Source: Spirochaetae bacterium HGW-Spirochaetae-1 | GTDB taxonomy: Bacteria; Spirochaetota; UBA4802; UBA5550 | Direction: 5' to 3' | DNA length: 64,000 nt | Assembly (NCBI GenBank): GCA_002839375.1 | Contig: PGXY01000007.1 | Span: 521,881 to 585,880, forward strand | In this document: piece after piece, positions 1-8,137 of the stretch | Position numbering within the stretch: the stretch's first letter is position 1 | Layout: each line of letters starts with the position of its first letter | Notes under the pieces: model-generated | Told to the model about the DNA's origin: nothing | Database searches by the model: none | Seen by the model: the letters and a program-made list of their open reading frames with translations, nothing else | Translations under genes and position numbers: made by a program

Positions 1-13
1 TTAAAAAACCCCC

Positions 14-56
14 TTATGGGCACATCTAAAATTTAATTTTCAGAGGTTCCCTTATT
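14..56. repeat. Dispersed hairpin repeat, copy A
   Basis: Imperfect inverted repeat GGGCACATCT (18-27) / AGAGGTTCCC (42-51) around an AT-rich loop, followed by TTATTTT. The same arms recur at about 7.4 kb and 28.1 kb, always between genes. This copy lies just upstream of the plus-strand permease and fuses the TGGGCAC-type left motif directly to the GAGGTTCCC right motif, so it looks like a shortened form of the longer copies. Confidence 0.6.
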
Positions 57-122
57 TTAATTGACTGAATTAAATTCATGTATCTAATACGTTCCATAAG
101 GGATACGGGAACAACTATCGGA

Positions 123-1310
123 ATGAATATTAATAATACTCTTATTACAGCTTTACGGGCTCTCTCTCGGAATAAAATGCAATCGGGATTGACCAGTCTT
201 GGCATTATAATTGGCATATCATCGGTAATAATCATGATGGGACTGGGAAGCAGTGCGCAGATTACCGTTCAGGATAAGGTAGCAAGCTTCGGTGTCAATA
301 CCATGTCAGTATTGATCAATCAGCCATACAGTTTTAATGATTACGATTTAGATGTTCTTAAGCGTACGTTTCCCCAGATAAAATATATTACGCCAATCAT
401 AGAATTAAAAAAAGTCTTCCTTAAGCATAATAAATATTCGCTTATTTCACAGTTCTGGGGAGTAAATAATGATTATTTTGCCATGAAGAATTATTCTATA
501 TCGGCAGGTAGATTATTTACGAACGAAGAGATAGAAACAAATTCGAAGGTCGCCATAGTGGGGATGACGATTGTGCGTGAACTGTTTCAAAATCGTAATC
601 CACTGCAGGAACCTGTAATAATAAACGGCATACCATTTAATGTAGTTGGTGTAATAAAATCCATGGGAAAATCGTTATCCCGTGACGATTTTGACAATCT
701 GGTCATTATCCCCCACTCAACAGCTATAAATACGATCCAACGAGAAATCGGATATAATCAACTCTATATAGCAAGCCATGATGAAAAAATGTTAAGAGAA
801 ATAAAAAATATTCTATCTCAATATATAGAAAACAAGGTGGGGTTGAATATAGAAAAATCAAAGGACCTATATAAAATAAATCTGAGTACCAAAAAAATGC
901 AGATGGCCAAAGATATATCCCAGGCCCTCACCTATCTCCTTATCGGAATTGCCTCCATTTCACTTTTCGTAGGGGGTATTGGCATCATGAATATCATGCT
1001 GGCGTCGGTATCGGAAAGAACACGCGAGATAGGTATCCGCATGGCCATTGGCGCGAAAAAAAAGGATATACTCCTGCAATTCATCCTTGAAACAGTAATA
1101 CTGACAATAATGGGAGGAGTAGCAGGAATTATACTGGGGCTTATAGTTTACACGGCCATTATTTCCATGACTGGCTGGCCTTTCATCTTTTCCCCGAAAT
1201 CTATAATTTTGTCTCTTGTCTTCTCCACCATTGTAGGCGTATTTTTCGGCTACTATCCTGCCCGAAAAGCAGCTATAATGAAACCCATTGATGCGCTGAA
1301 ATACGAGTAG
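123..1310 (+). CDS. MacB/FtsX-type ABC transporter permease
   Basis: Inner-membrane permease of the MacB/LolC/FtsX type, a family that couples cytoplasmic ATP hydrolysis to export or extraction of peptides, lipoproteins or small molecules. A first hydrophobic segment (LTSLGIIIGISSVIIMMGL) is followed by a periplasmic MacB-type domain of about 220 residues and three C-terminal membrane segments. The FtsX signatures RTREIGIRMAIGAK and GYYPARKAA..PIDALKYE are present. The open frame begins at 78, but the paralogue at 1322-2503 aligns from MNINN, so the ATG at 123 is preferred (395 aa). No ATPase or membrane-fusion gene is visible; they may lie left of the window. The gene converges tail to tail with its paralogue, 11 nt apart. 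Confidence 0.9.
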   Translation: MNINNTLITALRALSRNKMQSGLTSLGIIIGISSVIIMMGLGSSAQITVQDKVASFGVNTMSVLINQPYSFNDYDLDVLKRTFPQIKYITPIIELKKVFLKHNKYSLISQFWGVNNDYFAMKNYSISAGRLFTNEEIETNSKVAIVGMTIVRELFQNRNPLQEPVIINGIPFNVVGVIKSMGKSLSRDDFDNLVIIPHSTAINTIQREIGYNQLYIASHDEKMLREIKNILSQYIENKVGLNIEKSKDLYKINLSTKKMQMAKDISQALTYLLIGIASISLFVGGIGIMNIMLASVSERTREIGIRMAIGAKKKDILLQFILETVILTIMGGVAGIILGLIVYTAIISMTGWPFIFSPKSIILSLVFSTIVGVFFGYYPARKAAIMKPIDALKYE

Positions 1311-1321
1311 CCGCAATACCC

Positions 1322-2503
1322 TTATTCATGACGCAGCGCATCAATTGGATTGAGCAGCGATGCTCTGCGCGCCGGGTAATAACCAAAAAAAACTCCCACC
1401 ATAATCGAAAACAAGAAGGAAATAAATACGGGAAAGAATGATGCGACAAAAGGCCAATCTATAGAAAAGACAATGATAATGTAACCGAATACACCAACCA
1501 GCACCCCGATTATCCCGCCACCTGCACTCAGGATAACCGATTCAGTTAAAAACTGCAGGAGGATATCCTGCCTTTTGGCACCGATAGCCATCCTGATCCC
1601 TATTTCCCTGATTCTTTCATTTACCGAAACGACCATTATATTCATGATACCCACGCCGCCTACAATCAAAGAGATAGATGCAACGCCTATCATGAGGAAG
1701 GTCAGTGATTTCCATATGTACTCGGTAATTTTCAGTTTTTCATCCGAGGTCAATATGTTAAAATCATCCTTATCGTTCTGATTTAAACCATGCTTCGTCC
1801 TGAAATAATTCCGGAGAATTTCATAGGCTTCATCCACACCCGATTCGGACTTCACGGACAGATACAACTCATGGAAATTTAAATTGCCGAAGAGCTTGAT
1901 ACCGCCCGTGGTATAGGGAACCAGAATATAATTATCCAAATCCCTCCCCGACATAGCCTGCCCCAGGGATTCTACCGTCCCGATTACATAAAATGGAACC
2001 TTATCGACAATGATAGTTTCCCCTATACAATCGGCGTTATCGAAGAGTTCGGCTCTGACCGTATCACCGATAATAACCACTTTTTTATTATACTGGATAT
2101 CCGATTCATCAAATTCCCTGCCCTGCTTGATCACATATTCACGCAGTTTCAGAAAATCATTATTAACCGCGTTTACCCTGGTTTTCATGTACCGGTTTCT
2201 GTATTTGAGAGACATTGATTTGTTTTCATTAAGGGGAGAAATATATTTGATATCGGGGATAATTTTCTGAATTTTTTCCACATCCGTCATCCGGATATAG
2301 ATACGATCGCTTCTAATCTGCATGGCGTTTTTGCCATAGGAATAGATCTTGCTCTTGACAACGATCCTGGCGCTATTGCCGATGCCGGCCATCATTATCA
2401 CCGAGGAAACTCCGACAATGACACCAATAGTGGTTAAAAATGAACGTGTGCGGTTCTTGTTCAAAGACCGCATAGAACTTATAACTGCATTGTTGATATT
2501 CAT
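1322..2503 (-). CDS. MacB/FtsX-type ABC transporter permease (paralogue)
   Basis: 393-residue permease with the same plan as the plus-strand gene: N-terminal membrane segment, periplasmic domain, then three C-terminal membrane segments with RIREIGIRMAIGAKRQD and FFGYYPARRASLLNPIDALRHE. The two proteins match strongly at both ends and diverge in the periplasmic part, suggesting a duplicated pair recognising different substrates or forming a heterodimer. Its ATG overlaps the argH stop codon by 4 nt (ATGA), so it should be translationally coupled to argH, an unusual partner. No cognate ATPase is seen nearby. Confidence 0.9.
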   Translation of the reverse strand: MNINNAVISSMRSLNKNRTRSFLTTIGVIVGVSSVIMMAGIGNSARIVVKSKIYSYGKNAMQIRSDRIYIRMTDVEKIQKIIPDIKYISPLNENKSMSLKYRNRYMKTRVNAVNNDFLKLREYVIKQGREFDESDIQYNKKVVIIGDTVRAELFDNADCIGETIIVDKVPFYVIGTVESLGQAMSGRDLDNYILVPYTTGGIKLFGNLNFHELYLSVKSESGVDEAYEILRNYFRTKHGLNQNDKDDFNILTSDEKLKITEYIWKSLTFLMIGVASISLIVGGVGIMNIMVVSVNERIREIGIRMAIGAKRQDILLQFLTESVILSAGGGIIGVLVGVFGYIIIVFSIDWPFVASFFPVFISFLFSIMVGVFFGYYPARRASLLNPIDALRHE

Positions 2504-3912
2504 AAATGTTTTTTCAGATTCTCTATCTCTGCCTTGAGTAAAACTATCTGCCTGTCCACTTCTTTCAACGCAGTGCTTCCCGCTGAAAGCTTGCGTTCCG
2601 TTGATGATTCGGGATTAACAATTTCAGTTATGTCATCATCGATGACGGAAGAAAAAGCCGTCAGATCCTCTCTTGCGAGGGAGAAAAAATCTTTTCCTGT
2701 CTCCTCACAATGCCGGACTATTTTCCCCACGATCTCGTGTGATTCCCTGAAAGGAACACCTTTCTTCACCAGGTAGTCGGCTATATCCGTTGCCGTGGAA
2801 AAATTGCTGAACACGGCCCGGCGCATTTTGTCCCTGTTTATCGTCATGGTTCCCAGCATGGCGGACATGCCTTCCAGGGAAAGCTTTACGGTATCAATAG
2901 AATCAAAAAGCGGTTCCTTGTCCTCCTGCAAATCCCTGTTATAGGTCATGGGAAGGCCCTTGAGCACGGTAAGCATGGCCACAAGGTTTCCGTTCAGCCT
3001 CCCGGTTTTTCCCCGGATAAGCTCGGCAAGGTCGGGATTGCGTTTCTGCGGCATTATGGAGGAACCGGTCGTTACCGCATCGGACAGACGGATAAAATTG
3101 AATTCCGATGTAGACCAGATAACCAGCTCTTCACAGAAACGGGAAAGATGCACGCCAAGCACCGAGGCAAAATAAAGAAAATCGAGGATAAAATCACGAT
3201 CGCTCACGGCATCCATGGAGTTGAGAATTAAATCACTAAAACCCAGTTCTTTTCGGATAAACTCCCGGTCATTGGGATAGTTAACGCCCGACATGGCTCC
3301 TGCTCCCAGGGGTAGCGATGAACAGGATTCTTCCGCTGTTTTAAGTCTTTTGATATCTCTCATAAGCTGCCAGGCATAGGCCAGCATGTGATGACTGAAC
3401 CGGACAGGCTGCGCCACCTGCATATGGGTGTAACCTGGTATGAGTACATCCCTGTTATTCCCGGCCACATCAAGCAGAATTTCAACAAAAATAATGATGA
3501 GCCGTCTGATTTCAACTGTCTCATCGCGTATATACAGACGCATATCAAGGGCAATCTGATCATTCCGCGATCGGGCTGTGTGAAGTTTCTTGCCGGCTTC
3601 GCCTATTTTTTCAGTCAGGCGGGACTCTATGTTCATGTGGATGTCTTCGAGCGAAACAGAGAAAGGGAATACTCCCGCATCGATTTCCGCTTCGATTTCC
3701 CTCAGTCCAATAATGATAGACGAGAGTTCTTTTTCATCAAGAATTCCGATTCTCGCCAGCATTCCGGCATGAGCTATGGACCCGCGGATGTCCTGTTTAT
3801 ACAGCCGTGAATCAAAGTGAATGGAGACAGATAGACGCTCAGTAATATCCGATGAAGAAGTATTAAACCTGCCGCCCCACAATTTTTTTTTGTCATCAGG
3901 ACCCTTTTTCAT
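2500..3912 (-). CDS. argH: Argininosuccinate lyase
   Basis: Last step of arginine synthesis: argininosuccinate to arginine plus fumarate, in the cytosol. The aspartase/fumarase superfamily signature GSSIMPQKRNPD is at about residues 283-294, with the catalytic-loop serine at the usual position. HTARSRNDQ (near 111) and GYTHMQVAQP (near 160) carry other active-site residues. Length (470 aa) is normal. A TTG-ATG pair opens the frame; the ATG at 3912 is chosen because AGGAG lies 6 nt upstream. The 3' end overlaps the permease gene by 4 nt. No other arginine gene is in the window. Confidence 0.96.
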   Translation of the reverse strand: MKKGPDDKKKLWGGRFNTSSSDITERLSVSIHFDSRLYKQDIRGSIAHAGMLARIGILDEKELSSIIIGLREIEAEIDAGVFPFSVSLEDIHMNIESRLTEKIGEAGKKLHTARSRNDQIALDMRLYIRDETVEIRRLIIIFVEILLDVAGNNRDVLIPGYTHMQVAQPVRFSHHMLAYAWQLMRDIKRLKTAEESCSSLPLGAGAMSGVNYPNDREFIRKELGFSDLILNSMDAVSDRDFILDFLYFASVLGVHLSRFCEELVIWSTSEFNFIRLSDAVTTGSSIMPQKRNPDLAELIRGKTGRLNGNLVAMLTVLKGLPMTYNRDLQEDKEPLFDSIDTVKLSLEGMSAMLGTMTINRDKMRRAVFSNFSTATDIADYLVKKGVPFRESHEIVGKIVRHCEETGKDFFSLAREDLTAFSSVIDDDITEIVNPESSTERKLSAGSTALKEVDRQIVLLKAEIENLKKHL

Positions 3913-4026
3913 CAACAGCTCCTATAAGGGAATTTTGAATCAATAAGTCATGACAGGCTTGATTCGTCAATAAAAAGGCGGTATCTTTATAAATTTTAAC
4001 CGATGTGTAATAAAGAAGCAAGAATT

Positions 4027-5031
4027 TTAACGTTCATTAACCGCATTTATCAGCTCCCCTAAATAGACATCCAGATCCTCAAGGGAGGGTTTGATTTCAT
4101 ACTCCAGTATATCGGAAAGGCTTATAAAATCATTGTTTTCCATAATTGCTATGGTCTCCTGAAGCATCTGCTGCAGTCTTTCATTTTTTTCTCCCAGATT
4201 CACACCATCATGAACAAATTCCGTCAATTCAATGTCGAAAACCGGCATGACCTGGTAGCAGGTCCGTATATAATTAAAAACAAAATCAATGAACTGATTC
4301 AGCTTTTCAATGCCTTCTTTATCTTTTCCGGTCTGAAAAGATACCGCTATATCTTCAATATTCTGCAGCTCTTTCGGCATGCTCTGGCGAATTACCGTAA
4401 GGGTTTCAAGAACGACATCGGGTGAATCAATACTGTGAAGTATCAACTTTTTCATCTCCGGACTCATGAGTATGAGCCTGAATATTTCTTTTAGAATAGG
4501 AAATATATTGCCGTGCTTCTGGAAATAATTCTTATATTCTTCAATCGCGTCCATATCCCGGACTTCATTTTTCATTTTTTCAAGAAACAATATATAATCG
4601 GCAACGGTTCTGTTTTTGTATCCAAAGGCGTTGGCATCGAGGCCCGTGAGTTTTACTATAGACTTGAAAACATCGTTCATCCATTCAAGCCCCTGTGATA
4701 GATGCTCTAACTGTCCCTGCTCTACTTTTTCCGTATCTTCAAGCAGTGAATCTATAAAAGCCCCGGCCCTTGCACAATACCGGGCTCCTTCGTCAATTGA
4801 TGAAAAGACAATATCGGACTTTGACTGGATGATACAGTTGATGCATGCAATTTTCTCAAGATCATGAAGCGGTATATCGTCCACCGTATATGGCTCTCCG
4901 TCGATATGCACTTCGGAAAATATCAGGTCGCGCTCACTGGACCATCCATTGATGGAATTGATGACGTCTGCAATCGTCATCTCCTGCTGCAACTGGAATT
5001 CTATTGGATGATTATTTATTTGAATTTCCAA
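4027..5031 (-). CDS. Unrecognised protein downstream of fliD, possible flagellar accessory
   Basis: 334 residues, no signal peptide or membrane segment, mostly acidic and helical. The first 80 residues read like a small beta-grasp fold (MEIQINNHPIEFQ...TIADVINSI...EVHIDGEPY), the rest like a long helical bundle. The start is TTG at 5031 with GAGAGG six nt upstream; there is no ATG at this end. It follows fliD by 55 nt on the same strand. Many bacteria encode the flagellin chaperone FliS directly after fliD and no FliS is visible here, so a chaperone or filament-assembly role is plausible but is inference from position only. Confidence 0.75.
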   Translation of the reverse strand: MEIQINNHPIEFQLQQEMTIADVINSINGWSSERDLIFSEVHIDGEPYTVDDIPLHDLEKIACINCIIQSKSDIVFSSIDEGARYCARAGAFIDSLLEDTEKVEQGQLEHLSQGLEWMNDVFKSIVKLTGLDANAFGYKNRTVADYILFLEKMKNEVRDMDAIEEYKNYFQKHGNIFPILKEIFRLILMSPEMKKLILHSIDSPDVVLETLTVIRQSMPKELQNIEDIAVSFQTGKDKEGIEKLNQFIDFVFNYIRTCYQVMPVFDIELTEFVHDGVNLGEKNERLQQMLQETIAIMENNDFISLSDILEYEIKPSLEDLDVYLGELINAVNER

Positions 5032-5086
5032 TTTCTACCTCTCAACTGGGAATAATCTTTATGGGGAAGCAATCCTTTCTGACCGG

Positions 5087-7111
5087 TCATTTCCCTTCAT
5101 CGCCATTGCCAAGCTGCTGGTTCATCCAGCTCTTCTGTGCCTTGGCGCCGGAAATGGCTTTTTCCATGGTGCCGAATTTCTGCCTCAGTTTTGCTTCGTA
5201 TTTTTTCAAATGATCCGTATGTCGGTCTATCCGCTCATTGGCCATCTTGATCGATTCATTTTCAAGGTCAATTCTGGAGGCAATTACGTTTTTCCCGAAT
5301 CCGACATAGGTGTTCAACCGGCTTACCAGGATGTACGCCATGCCGTTATCGGTCTTATTGTCGCCATCGGTATCGGAGCCGAAAAATACCTCTACTCCCT
5401 CGGGATTTTCCATTATTGATGATCTGAGCAATCCTTCATCAACCTGAAGCTTTCCTTCCTTGATTGATTCCCATTCTGCATTCACCTTGCCTGTTGAGAT
5501 ACCCATCTGTGTTAAAATTTTTATGGGCTTCTCCAGCCTGCTGGGATAGGCGCCGTTAATAGTCGACTTCAGCATGTTTTCCAGGCTGATGAGAGTCATG
5601 TCACCGACAAAAATTCCCTGTTTCCGCAGGTTATTTTCATAGTCACCGGGCCGCGTAGAACGTTCAACCTTGGTGAGCTCCCGGTGCAGTATTATATAAT
5701 TATTATAGGCTTCCACGAACTTTTTAATTTTATCTATGGATTTGGTTGCATCCCGATCCACCTTAACCGTGATGGGATTTTGCGACGGCATCTTCAGATC
5801 AAGACTGAGGCCCTTGATTACATCGTTGAGATCATTATTCTTGTCCCGAATAATCTCAATGCCATCCACCTTCAGCCTGGCATCCTCGGGTTTGGCTATT
5901 TCATTTTTTGCCTGCAGCGCATCCTTATCTTTTACCGGAGTGGCGAACTTTGCCTCAGAGAATTCACTCATACCGTCATTACAGTAAAAAATAACTTTGC
6001 TAATTTTTTTTCCGGCAAAATCGGACCCTACGGGCATTTCCTGTTTGCCCTTTGCATCCTTATCCACAGAATATATTTTTTCTTCACGTTTCCCCGCTTC
6101 ATCAACGGAAACGACTCCCACACCCAGGAGACTGTCATAGGCCTTTTCGGGCTTCGTTTCTTCCGGGGGTCTGATGCGGGACACATTATAACCATTCAGC
6201 TCTATCCCCTTTACCGTTATCTTTTCATCAGGCCCTATTTCAAGGCGCGAAGGAAACTGTTCCTCTTCCTCTTTCTTGGGTTTCTGGTAGGTAAATGTAA
6301 ATTCAAGCAGCGTGTCCTTTGAAACAGTTGCGGAAACAGGAAGCGTGTATTCCTGCCAGAGCAGACCATTGAGAGATAACTTTTTACCATCCTCGCTGAC
6401 TTTGATATTGCCCGTCTGCTTATCAGTTTCCTTCTGCCCCATGTATGAGGTAAAATACCTTTTATCAAAAAGCAGGGTGGCTCCCTCGACCTCGCCGCCC
6501 TTTGGCCCGCTGGCCAGCCCTGTTTTTCTTAAAAAATCAAGATCACCCTGGATAATAATTTCTCCTTTCTTTCCGGAGATCTTGGACTCCAGGGTCAATA
6601 CCTCCTCATCACCTGACGTTCTCACCAGGGATGTGGCAATGGAATCGGACGCCGTTTCATCGATCCTTTCCTTCAGGCTCTGGAGTTTACCACCCTTGAA
6701 ACGGATATTATAATCGTTCCCATCAACCTTGAGAGTAAATTTCCCGGCCGGAATGCTTTCGGTTTTTAAAACGGGATCCGTTGACAATTTATGGCTCGAG
6801 GCCACCTGAATGATCTCAATTTTACGCAGACCGGGATCGGCCTTTTTTGTCGCCCGCACATCAAGAAACTCGGGATTGGAGGACACGGCTATTTTTTCAT
6901 CGTAAGAAGCGCGGAAACCATATAGTTCCTTTGCCGCGTCATTGAGCTCCTTCAGGTTTTTGCTGAGAACCTGAAGAGCTTCTTTCCGTCTTTCATTCTT
7001 CTTAATATCCGCTTCAAGCTGTTTGATTGGTCTTGCTTCAACATTAACAAGTTTCTCAATGATACTGTCGGTATCCAAACCTGAAGCCACTCCGCCCATG
7101 GTTATCGGCAT
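5087..7111 (-). CDS. fliD: Flagellar filament cap protein FliD (HAP2)
   Basis: Cap at the growing filament tip that folds exported flagellin into place. The N-terminal FliD signature GLDTDSIIEKLVNVEARPI is at residues 8-26 and is followed by a coiled coil. The C-terminal domain ends in a long helix with QKFGTMEKAI...SWMNQQL, typical for the family. At 674 aa it is longer than enterobacterial FliD (about 470), in keeping with long spirochaete forms; the extra length is in the central domains. Residues 580-588 (DTDGDNKTD) resemble a calcium-binding loop. GGGAGG precedes the ATG by 8 nt. Confidence 0.93.
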   Translation of the reverse strand: MPITMGGVASGLDTDSIIEKLVNVEARPIKQLEADIKKNERRKEALQVLSKNLKELNDAAKELYGFRASYDEKIAVSSNPEFLDVRATKKADPGLRKIEIIQVASSHKLSTDPVLKTESIPAGKFTLKVDGNDYNIRFKGGKLQSLKERIDETASDSIATSLVRTSGDEEVLTLESKISGKKGEIIIQGDLDFLRKTGLASGPKGGEVEGATLLFDKRYFTSYMGQKETDKQTGNIKVSEDGKKLSLNGLLWQEYTLPVSATVSKDTLLEFTFTYQKPKKEEEEQFPSRLEIGPDEKITVKGIELNGYNVSRIRPPEETKPEKAYDSLLGVGVVSVDEAGKREEKIYSVDKDAKGKQEMPVGSDFAGKKISKVIFYCNDGMSEFSEAKFATPVKDKDALQAKNEIAKPEDARLKVDGIEIIRDKNNDLNDVIKGLSLDLKMPSQNPITVKVDRDATKSIDKIKKFVEAYNNYIILHRELTKVERSTRPGDYENNLRKQGIFVGDMTLISLENMLKSTINGAYPSRLEKPIKILTQMGISTGKVNAEWESIKEGKLQVDEGLLRSSIMENPEGVEVFFGSDTDGDNKTDNGMAYILVSRLNTYVGFGKNVIASRIDLENESIKMANERIDRHTDHLKKYEAKLRQKFGTMEKAISGAKAQKSWMNQQLGNGDEGK

Positions 7112-7168
7112 TACAGTTTCCTCCCGTGGCTGGATAGGGAATAATTATACATAGGAATGTTTCTCATA

Positions 7169-7197
7169 AATATATCTTCTCAGGTAATTATCGTCAA
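7169..7197 (-). promoter_or_regulatory. Candidate sigma-70-type promoter of fliD
   Basis: On the minus strand TTGACG (7197-7192), a 17-nt spacer and TATATT (7174-7169), 58 nt upstream of the fliD ATG. Spacing is ideal and each hexamer departs from consensus at one or two positions. It does not resemble the flagellar sigma-28 type. Confidence 0.5.
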
Positions 7198-7332
7198 ATT
7201 ACCGATTTTAATAATATCTTATTTTCAGGGGACATAAATTTTTTTTGAAAACAAATAAAGCACCATAGGCAAACAAATACATTAAATATTGCATAATCTA
7301 TTTAAAATTAAATCCATTATAACTTTTTATTA

Positions 7333-7445
7333 TGGGCACCTCTAAAAATAAGGTTTTTCATTAACCAAAAAATGAAAAAACCTTATTTTTCCTATGCTTG
7401 TGCCCACAAGGGAACTTCCAAAATCTAATTTATAGAGGATCCCTT
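7333..7445. repeat. Dispersed hairpin repeat, copy B (composite, longest)
   Basis: Two adjacent hairpins in the 558-nt gap between fliD and flaG. The first has outer arms TGGGCAC (7333-7339) and GTGCCCA (7400-7406) enclosing a near-perfect 19-20 bp AT-rich stem, about 7344-7362 against 7371-7390, with one bulged base. The second has arms AAGGGAACTTC and GAGGATCCCTT (7408-7418, 7435-7445). The second unit is the one shared with the other copies. Nothing else of note is seen in this gap beyond the fliD promoter and a GC-rich hairpin near 7575-7597 that may end the flaG transcript. Confidence 0.7.
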
Positions 7446-7669
7446 ATTTTATACAATATAAAACAAATGATTATAGGAAAACATAAGTGGTAATAAAGGG
7501 GATAATAACAGCGAAAAACAACAATGCCCGATTCAAATGCGCAAAGATACCCCCTGCACACGAATTATTCAACAAAAAGGTGTGCACCGGTGGTCTCTTC
7601 TCCACCACAGTGAGTCTGATTACTTACCGGGAAATATAAAAATCATATTCCAGGTATAAAACATGCAGC

Positions 7670-8011
7670 CTATCGGGACTCATCCACGAATGTGCCAAGA
7701 AATTCCTGGATATGTTCCAGCAACTTGATGGCGTTCTTTGCAGGGATCTCCCTGATAACCTCTTCAGTTTCAGGATCTATCACCCGCATTATAACGCGGT
7801 GAGTCTTTTCATGATAAGTGAAGGAAATTTTTTCACCGAACTTGGCCAGTGAATAATTAAGTTTTTCCACTGCCTCGAAAATTTCCTTTTTCGACGGTTC
7901 AGCATTAGCTGTTTTCCCTTCGGTACGATTTTCACCCGCCTGCGTGTTTTCACCATTGCCGGTCGAGTATTTAAAACTGTCAACCTTGTCGATTATTCTT
8001 CCAATATTCAT
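7670..8011 (-). CDS. flaG: FlaG family protein
   Basis: 113-residue FlaG protein, a family usually encoded beside flagellin and fliD and implicated in filament length or flagellin handling. The conserved C-terminal domain is clear: LNYSLAKFGEKISFTYHEKT, then VIDPETEEVIREIPAKNAIKLLEHIQEFLGTFVDE. The N-terminal 45 residues are variable and polar. The frame is open from 8038, but the internal ATG at 8011 has GGAGG seven nt upstream and gives MNIGRIIDKVDSF, so that start is chosen. It lies downstream of flaB2 behind a strong terminator, so it may depend on read-through or its own promoter. Confidence 0.9.
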   Translation of the reverse strand: MNIGRIIDKVDSFKYSTGNGENTQAGENRTEGKTANAEPSKKEIFEAVEKLNYSLAKFGEKISFTYHEKTHRVIMRVIDPETEEVIREIPAKNAIKLLEHIQEFLGTFVDESR

Positions 8012-8050
8012 GATAAACCTCCGTGTCCTTACTGGCACCTCCTTGCAAAA

Positions 8051-8090
8051 TAAAAAAGTTCCTCCTTCCGGTCTCCCAACCGGAAGGAGG
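8051..8090 (-). terminator. Intrinsic terminator after flaB2
   Basis: Perfect 12-bp stem CCTCCTTCCGGT (8061-8072) / ACCGGAAGGAGG (8079-8090) with a 6-nt loop. On the minus strand it is followed by AACTTTTTTA. Placed between flaB2 and flaG, it should end most flagellin transcripts. Confidence 0.85.
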
Positions 8091-8092
8091 CC

Positions 8093-8120
8093 GAAACTGC
8101 TGCACTGCAGGAGCAGTTTC
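8093..8120 (-). other. Second hairpin in the flaB2 3' region
   Basis: Nine-bp perfect stem GAAACTGCT (8093-8101) / AGCAGTTTC (8112-8120) with a 10-nt loop, between the flaB2 stop and the terminator. It lacks a U tract, so it more likely protects the mRNA 3' end than terminates transcription. Confidence 0.5.
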
Positions 8121-8137
8121 TAATTTTATAGTGATTC

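Noticed and set aside
5684..6322. 212-codon open frame antisense to fliD
   Set aside because: Tyr/Phe/His-rich composition typical of an antisense shadow; fliD is certain here.
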